DNA of 64,000 nucleotides from Streptomyces platensis (lineage in GTDB: Bacteria > Actinomycetota > Actinomycetes > Streptomycetales > Streptomycetaceae). A model generated the notes under the pieces. The model was not told where the DNA came from and did not search any database. It worked only from the letters and a program-made list of their open reading frames with translations. Every line of letters starts with the position of its first letter. Position 1 is the first letter of the stretch. Location of the stretch: assembly GCF_008704855.1 (NCBI RefSeq), contig NZ_CP023691.1, positions 62,001-126,000 of the forward strand, given 5' to 3'. Shown one piece after another: positions 59,875 to 64,000 of this stretch. The translations under genes and the position numbers were made by a program.

Positions 59875-60106
59875 CGGCGCCCGCCTCCTCACCCATGACG
59901 ATGGCCTGCACCGGGCACGCCACGGCCGCCCGGCGCACCTGTTCCAGTTGCCCGTCCGGCACGACCGGGTGGTACAGCAGGGACTCCTCGCCATGCATCG
60001 TGAACACCTCGGGAGCGAGGAACGCGCACTGCGCATAGCCCTGACAGCGATTGAGATCCACGACGACGTTCAACCCGAGCCACTCCTCCACCGCCCAGCG
60101 CCACAT
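59864..60106 (-). CDS. Ferredoxin, probably [3Fe-4S], P450 partner
   Basis: This 80-residue ferredoxin has the cluster-binding motif CQGYAQC (C-x5-C) and a distal Cys in ACPVQAI, as in the [3Fe-4S] ferredoxins that serve actinobacterial P450s. The ATG at 60106 has GGAGACG upstream. It overlaps the reductase gene by 11 bases. The Gly in the middle position of the motif, where many have Cys or His, may tune redox potential. Confidence 0.9.
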   Translation of the reverse strand: MWRWAVEEWLGLNVVVDLNRCQGYAQCAFLAPEVFTMHGEESLLYHPVVPDGQLEQVRRAAVACPVQAIVMGEEAGAGAR

Positions 60107-60726
60107 CGGTCGTCTCCGTCCTACTACCGGTGGCGGTGCGGCGCAGATCATGCTCGGCCGTTCGAGGGTTCACGCGGGGTGAGCGAAAGCGCGGGGCCGG
60201 TCCGGGCACTGGGCGGCCCACGCAGCCCCTGGAACTGCCGTTTTCAAGGCACGATCACGACATCAAGTGCGGCCGAGCCGGGTCCCTCCGGAGCCGGCAA
60301 AAGCAATGGCCCGCCATGAAGAGTTCACTTCATACACACAAGTTGTCTGTCGTCACAGCCGTATGTCACCAGGTATCCGATACGCGGTCCCCTCCCCCGG
60401 CGGACGGCTCCCGGGAGCCCAATGAGTTGACCGCTGGAAAGCCTCAAAGGAGTGACATGCGGACAGAGTTCAGCGCACCCGTGCACGGTCCGCGGGGCCG
60501 CGGGCGAGTCCCGTATGGCTCATTCACGGCTCATTTCTTGACTGACGCAGGACCCTTGCCCGGGCCCCGAACTCCCCATAAGAGTGGGCGGGTTGAACGG
60601 TGAAACCCGTCCTGTGTGCCATGTTCCCGACGATAAAGGAAGCCCAACTCTGGGTTAATTTCCAAGAGACATGAGTAACATCCAGCCAACCGTAGATCGA
60701 CCAGGCGATAGAGAGCAGGCTGTGTC
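60107..60726. other. Long divergent intergenic region
   Basis: About 620 bases between the ferredoxin and the Lys/Ala-rich protein gene. It contains the possible small gene at 60457-60603 and a less GC-rich stretch at 60600-60726, which probably holds the promoter of the downstream gene. No clear -35/-10 pair was found. Confidence 0.4.
60457..60603 (+). CDS. Possible small protein (48 residues)
   Basis: A short frame begins with ATG after an excellent AAAGGAG ribosome site at five bases' spacing. The 48-residue product is basic (MRTEFSAPVHGPRGRGRVPYG at its start) with no membrane or signal segment and no known family. The ribosome site is the only strong support, and codon bias over 48 codons is not decisive. 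It may be a leader peptide for the gene at 60727. Confidence 0.35.
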   Translation: MRTEFSAPVHGPRGRGRVPYGSFTAHFLTDAGPLPGPRTPHKSGRVER

Positions 60727-61332
60727 ATGTCAGACTCGCAATTCGCTGCGCAGGTAGCTGCCAAACTGGAGAGCATCGCGAAGGAGATGGACGAGCTCCA
60801 GAAGCTCAAGGCGAAGCTGGAGGACCTCCAGAAGCACCTCGGAACCGGTGCCAAGAAGGCGGCCGTCGCACCGCAGGCGGCAGAGCCCGAACCCGCGGTG
60901 ACGAAACCGGCGACGGTCCCCCCGGCGCGGCGGGCGCAGGCCACCGCACCGAAGGCCAAGCCCGCGGCGAAGCCCCCGGCCAAGGCGGCAAAGAGCACGA
61001 ACGCGAAGAAGAAGCCGCGGAAGGCCAAGGCGGCCCGGTCCACCACGGGACGGCGGAGTTCCACCCGCGCCGACCGCGTCCTCGGACTCCTTGACGAGCA
61101 GCCGCGCACGGTCGCGGAGATGACGAAGCTGCTGGCGCAGGAGCACCCGGAGCACGCCGCACCGGAGACCGCCGTACGCAACACCCTGGAGACCTCGCTC
61201 GTCGCCAAGGGCCTCGCACACCGCAGCAAGCAGGGCAGGACCGTCTTCTACTCGCGCCCCGCGGCCGGCGCCGAAGCTCAGGGAGCCGATGCGGCCGCCC
61301 CCAAGAAGGAGGCCGCGTCCACCCCTGCCTGA
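60727..61332 (+). CDS. Lys/Ala-rich DNA-binding-like protein with C-terminal winged helix
   Basis: This 201-residue protein has an N-terminal coiled coil (residues 5-40, AAKLESIAKEMDELQKLKAKLEDLQ). A histone-H1-like Lys/Ala/Pro-rich middle follows (about residues 78-105, KPAAKPPAKAAK and KKKPRKAKAAR). The C-terminal domain has the look of a winged helix (TRADRVLGLLDEQPRTVAEMTKLL, then VAKGLAHRSKQGRTVFYSR). This layout suggests a nucleoid-associated or regulatory protein that can oligomerise. The ATG at 60727 follows a GAGAGCAGG stretch. No exact family name is assigned. Confidence 0.85.
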   Translation: MSDSQFAAQVAAKLESIAKEMDELQKLKAKLEDLQKHLGTGAKKAAVAPQAAEPEPAVTKPATVPPARRAQATAPKAKPAAKPPAKAAKSTNAKKKPRKAKAARSTTGRRSSTRADRVLGLLDEQPRTVAEMTKLLAQEHPEHAAPETAVRNTLETSLVAKGLAHRSKQGRTVFYSRPAAGAEAQGADAAAPKKEAASTPA

Positions 61333-61813
61333 CGGGCAGGTCGTCCGGTGCTCGGCGACACCGTCGGCCCCTGCCCCGTGGTGGGCCTCGCCGACGGTAC
61401 GCCGGGCCGGACCCCGCCCCCCGACGAGGTCCCCGGCGGGAGCGGGCCAGCCGTGCCGCGGGGGGCGGTCACCGCAGGCGGAACCACACCGCAGTCTTGC
61501 GATCGGCCCCCCCGCCTGTAGAGTCGGGGCGCCCTGGTCCACCATGGCGATCAAGGTCCCGAGCTGCGGAAACGCGGCGGATCGACCCGCACTCGCCGAG
61601 CCGGAACGAGCCGTCCGGCGGGCCCGTGCGTGGTCGTGTCCCGAGAGGCCGCGGGTCATCGCAGCCGCAGTACGGACGCTGTCGGTGAGGGCAGTCGCAG
61701 CGGGTGAATCGGTTCAGTCTTGACGAACCGGCCTCGCCCGATCTTGACTGCCAGGGTCCCACCCGCCAGGGCCCCCACCAGGGGTATTGGCCCACTCACC
61801 GAAGGTCACCAAC
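61333..61813. other. Intergenic region (about 480 bases)
   Basis: It starts with a hairpin at the end of the upstream gene (CCTGCC/GGCAGG) and a longer stem ACCGTCGGC/GCCGACGGT at 61360-61398 that may end transcription. A TTGCGA (61497-61502) and TAGAGT (61519-61524) pair, 16 bases apart, could be a rightward promoter for the YqcI/YcgG gene. Short frames here have no ribosome sites. Confidence 0.45.
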
Positions 61814-62473
61814 ATGACGGTTGATGTCTCCGCCGCCACTGAAGTCGGGCAGTTCCTGCTCGGCGACTCCTTTGCTTGCCTGGCCGGCCGTTCAGCATGG
61901 CGCCAGGGTGGCATCACCCATCGCCATTACACCTGGTTCGGCGATGACACCGCGGCTGAGCAGATGGCGGCGGATCTGGAGTCCTATGTGGCGTCGGTGG
62001 ACTGGGCCGCGAAACCCTTCACGAGCTTCGTGGCGACCTTCTCGGGCCCGCTGAACGTGTCGGAGATCGAGTTCGAGCAGCTGCTGTGGCGGCAGCTCCA
62101 GGCGGTGCACGACCACGACAGCCGTAAGCACTCCTGGGCCGAGGGCTATGACCCCGACCCGTCGTCGGGCGCCTTCGCGTACAGCGTCGCCGGGCACCCG
62201 TTCTTCGTGATCGGGCTGCACGAAACGCACAGCCGCGTCGGCCGCCGCCCGCCGTTCCCGATGCTCGCGTTCAACTCTCACCACCAGTTCGACCGGATAA
62301 AGGCCGCCGGGCTCTGGGACCGGCTGGCCGAGAAGATCCGCAAGCAGGACATCGAGCTTCAGGGCACCATCAATCCCAATCTCCTGGAGTACGAGAAGCT
62401 CTCCGAGGCCCGGCGCTACTCGGGCCGCCCCAAGCCGGCCGACTGGGCCTGCCCCTTCTCCGCCCGGGGCTGA
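61814..62473 (+). CDS. YqcI/YcgG-family protein (GntA-like heme N-hydroxylase family)
   Basis: This 219-residue protein matches the YqcI/YcgG family: EFEQLLWRQLQAVHDHDSRKHSW, PFFVIGLHETHSRVGRRPPFPMLAFNSHHQFDRIK, and the C-terminal ELQGTINPNLLEYEKLSEARRYSGR and WACPF. The family includes GntA, a heme-dependent enzyme that hydroxylates a guanidine nitrogen in guanitoxin biosynthesis; other members are mostly uncharacterised. The ATG at 61814 is chosen because the family sequence begins soon after. It stands alone, so no pathway is suggested. Confidence 0.9.
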   Translation: MTVDVSAATEVGQFLLGDSFACLAGRSAWRQGGITHRHYTWFGDDTAAEQMAADLESYVASVDWAAKPFTSFVATFSGPLNVSEIEFEQLLWRQLQAVHDHDSRKHSWAEGYDPDPSSGAFAYSVAGHPFFVIGLHETHSRVGRRPPFPMLAFNSHHQFDRIKAAGLWDRLAEKIRKQDIELQGTINPNLLEYEKLSEARRYSGRPKPADWACPFSARG

Positions 62474-62520
62474 GCCCCGTCGCCCTCAGCCGGGAGCGGC
62501 GCGGCTGAGGCGGGTATCCG

Positions 62521-62553
62521 CCGCCCGCCCGGTCCTTGGCACCGGGCGGGCGG
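62521..62553. terminator. Bidirectional hairpin terminator
   Basis: CCGCCCGCCCGGT and ACCGGGCGGGCGG form a perfect 13-pair stem with a seven-base loop. A smaller stem (CCTCAGCC/GGCTGAGG at 62484-62510) precedes it. Both lie between convergent genes. Confidence 0.85.
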
Positions 62554-62632
62554 TGCCGCGAAGACGGGCCGCATCGCCCTCGCGCCCCCCTCGGCGGGGG
62601 GCTGAGCACCCTCACCAGTGGCCCGGAGGCCG

Positions 62633-63274
62633 TCAGGCGGTCCGGGCCTCCCCGGTGCCCAGCCGGGCAAGCTGGCGGTCGTGGAGCCGGCTCAGGAGCA
62701 GCAGCGAGACGACCGCTCCGAGGAGGGCGCAGGCCATGTCCCACTGCGTGTCCCACTGGTCCCCCTGGGTGGCGAGGAACGCATCGGCCGCGTGGCCGCC
62801 GGCCAGCGCCGCCCACCACTCGATCATTTCGAAGAAGGCACTGAAAGCCAGGCAGGCGCACACGGTCAGCGGGGCCAGCCAGGCGCTGCCACGCAAGGGG
62901 GAGGTCCGGACCAGGAGTTCGCGGACCAGGATGGCCGGCACAAAGCCCTGCATGAGGTGGCCGAAGCGGTCGTAGGGATTACGGGAGAGGTCCAGCGCGT
63001 CCTGAAGCCAGTGCCCCACCGGGACCTCGGCGTAGGTGTAATGGCCGCCGACGATCAGGACCAGGGCGTGCGCGGCGAGCAGACAGCACAGGAGCGGGCT
63101 GAGCGGAAAGCGCTTCCGCGTCACGACCAGCACGGGCAGGCCGACGATCACCCAGCAGGTCTCCATGAGCCAGGTGGCGCGATCGTGCGGCTGGAGACCC
63201 GAGAGAGCCAGGGCGAGAAGCACCGCGGCGAGCAGCACCGGCGGCAGGATGCGGGGAGCGGTCGTGGCCTTCAT
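62633..63274 (-). CDS. DUF2238 (YjdF-like) membrane protein
   Basis: This 213-residue protein has about five to six hydrophobic helices. It has the DUF2238 core: GGHYTYAEVPVGHWLQDALDLSRNPYDRFGHLMQGFVPA, then FFEMIEWWAAL and GDQWDTQWDMACALLGA. The conserved Glu, Asp and His residues in these motifs might bind metal. Function is unknown. Confidence 0.92.
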   Translation of the reverse strand: MKATTAPRILPPVLLAAVLLALALSGLQPHDRATWLMETCWVIVGLPVLVVTRKRFPLSPLLCCLLAAHALVLIVGGHYTYAEVPVGHWLQDALDLSRNPYDRFGHLMQGFVPAILVRELLVRTSPLRGSAWLAPLTVCACLAFSAFFEMIEWWAALAGGHAADAFLATQGDQWDTQWDMACALLGAVVSLLLLSRLHDRQLARLGTGEARTA

Positions 63275-63458
63275 GGATCAGCCTCGGAGACGTCGGGTAC
63301 GGGTTCGGCGCGGCACCGTCACGCGGCGGTCGGACGGTCGCCGCGTACAGCGCCTGGCCGACGTCGGCGGACGCCGGCGCACGACCGGGTATCGGGACGA
63401 GTGTTCCGCCGCGCTCATTCATCCGCTTCAGCGTCGCGGCGGCCGCGGGGCGCTGTCA

Positions 63459-63474
63459 TGAGTAGCTCTACTCA
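63459..63474. promoter_or_regulatory. Operator-like perfect palindrome
   Basis: TGAGTAGCTCTACTCA has 7-base arms, TGAGTAG and CTACTCA, around a central CT. It looks like a binding site for a dimeric regulator. It lies 185 bases upstream of the DUF2238 start; no regulator is assigned. Confidence 0.5.
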
Positions 63475-63536
63475 GATCCGGTCCGGTGCGACGGCGAGGC
63501 AGGTGCCGTCGCACCGGTCGTCCTCCGAAGAACAGC

Positions 63537-63577
63537 ACGGTGTGGTCCGGGCTTCTGCTCTGCCCGGCCCACACCGT
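63537..63577 (-). terminator. Terminator of the leftward MFS gene
   Basis: ACGGTGTGGTCCGGGC and GCCCGGCCCACACCGT pair over 16 positions with one mismatch and a nine-base loop, about 90 bases after the MFS stop. Confidence 0.75.
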
Positions 63578-63668
63578 TGTCAGCTGTCCCGGCTCGGCCC
63601 CGTTGTCAGCCGGCCGGCCTGAGGACGGGCGGGACGCGGCTCGGGAGCAGGAGACGACGGGCTGGTGG

Positions 63669-64000
63669 TCAGGACGCCTGGGCGGTCAGCGGTGCCGTCT
63701 CCGCCCCGTTCACCGACGGGCCGGGCCGCCGTGCCCGGTCCCGTTCCGCCCAGCGCACCACCGCGCCCATCCCCAGCGCGGTCACCAGGAACAGCGCCCC
63801 CAGCAGGAGCCAGCCCGGCACCCCCCAGGTGACCAGCAGCGAGGTGAGCAGCAGGGGGCCCAGCGTGCGTGCCAAGGGGACGCCTGTGCCAAAGAAGCCC
63901 TGGTACTGGCCGACGTGATGAGCCGGCGCGAGGTCGAAGCTGATCTGCCAGGATCCGGCCGACTGAAGCATCTCACCGATGAGCTGGAGCACCGCGCCGA
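63669..64000 (-). CDS. MFS transporter, C-terminal part (cut by window end)
   Basis: The last 110 or so residues of a membrane transporter are visible, running off the right edge. They include the region AHHVGQYQGFFGTGVPLARTLGPLLLTSLLVTWGVPGWLLLGALFLVTALGMG, typical of helices 10-12 of MFS drug-type transporters, followed by a short charged tail. The N-terminal half lies beyond base 64000. The substrate is unknown. Confidence 0.8.
   Translation of the reverse strand, partial: GAVLQLIGEMLQSAGSWQISFDLAPAHHVGQYQGFFGTGVPLARTLGPLLLTSLLVTWGVPGWLLLGALFLVTALGMGAVVRWAERDRARRPGPSVNGAETAPLTAQAS

Larger units (their letters stand above)
63275..63668. other. Intergenic region with a palindrome and a terminator
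   Basis: About 390 bases with no supported gene. It holds the 16-base palindrome at 63459-63474 and the long hairpin at 63537-63577 listed separately. Confidence 0.5.

Noticed and set aside
61544..61723. A 59-residue rightward frame starting ATG at 61544
   Set aside because: No ribosome site and an arginine/alanine-rich composition typical of random high-GC frames.
1..64000. tRNA or rRNA genes, CRISPR arrays, insertion sequences, phage attachment sites
   Set aside because: No cloverleaf, repeat-spacer pattern, transposase frame or integrase was seen on reading both strands.

Overview
The window is high-GC actinobacterial DNA, almost certainly from Streptomyces or a close relative. Evidence: strong third-position GC bias; many GTG and some TTG starts; ATGA/GTGA overlaps between genes; rare TTA leucine codons in four regulated-looking genes; and families typical of the genus (StrR-like activator, ECF sigma with DGPF partner, DUF5997, LAXTG sortase substrate, MAB_1171c-type membrane protein). 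No rRNA, tRNA, CRISPR array or insertion sequence was seen.

Region 1 (1-28.5 kb) is a natural-product gene cluster that I cannot match to a named compound. It holds a two-gene ABC exporter, a POT/MFS transporter, an aminodeoxychorismate synthase with a Trm112-like zinc ribbon fused to its C-terminus, and a type II polyketide-like set: FabG, FabD, an AMP ligase, a ketosynthase whose active-site Cys is Ser, a half-length ketosynthase homologue and two acyl carrier proteins. Sugar or cyclitol genes follow: a Gfo/Idh dehydrogenase, an inositol-phosphatase-like enzyme, two class III aminotransferases, a KDPG-aldolase homologue and two glycosyltransferases. There are also two methyltransferases, a GMC oxidoreductase with a small partner, a BtrH-like acyltransferase, a P-loop small-molecule kinase and a secreted PhoX phosphatase, with a StrR/NovG-type activator at the right edge. 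The simplest reading is an aminobenzoate-primed acyl chain, built on an ACP and transferred to an aminosugar or aminocyclitol core. This parallels the hygromycin A plan but starts from aminodeoxychorismate. The compound would be protected by phosphorylation inside the cell and export.

Region 2 (28.6-37.2 kb) is accessory or conserved chromosome: an XRE regulator, ImmA/IrrE peptidase and MAB_1171c membrane protein operon; an AI-2E family permease; a YciI/DGPF plus ECF42-type sigma pair; and an alpha/beta hydrolase coupled to a cytochrome P450.

Region 3 (37.3-49.1 kb) is a ten-gene leftward operon that I consider the most exciting part. It reads ATP-grasp ligase, DUF4213/DUF364 protein, cysteine-synthase-like PLP enzyme, dipeptide epimerase, MFS exporter, methyltransferase, Dpp/Nik-type binding protein, two permeases and a fused double ATPase. 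A Fur/Zur-type inverted repeat closely matching actinobacterial Zur boxes lies in the divergent promoter region. I infer a small, NRPS-independent peptide-like metallophore (probably a zincophore) with its own exporter and re-importer.

Region 4 (49.1-64 kb) is mostly ordinary chromosome: a secreted tripeptidyl aminopeptidase, GNAT, an orphan LysR effector domain with DUF5997, a YrdC/Sua5 protein, an APH-like kinase, two secreted TTA-containing proteins (one a sortase substrate), a P450-ferredoxin reductase-ferredoxin set, a lysine/alanine-rich DNA-binding-like protein, a YqcI/YcgG (GntA-like) protein, a DUF2238 membrane protein, and the C-terminus of an MFS transporter cut by the window end.
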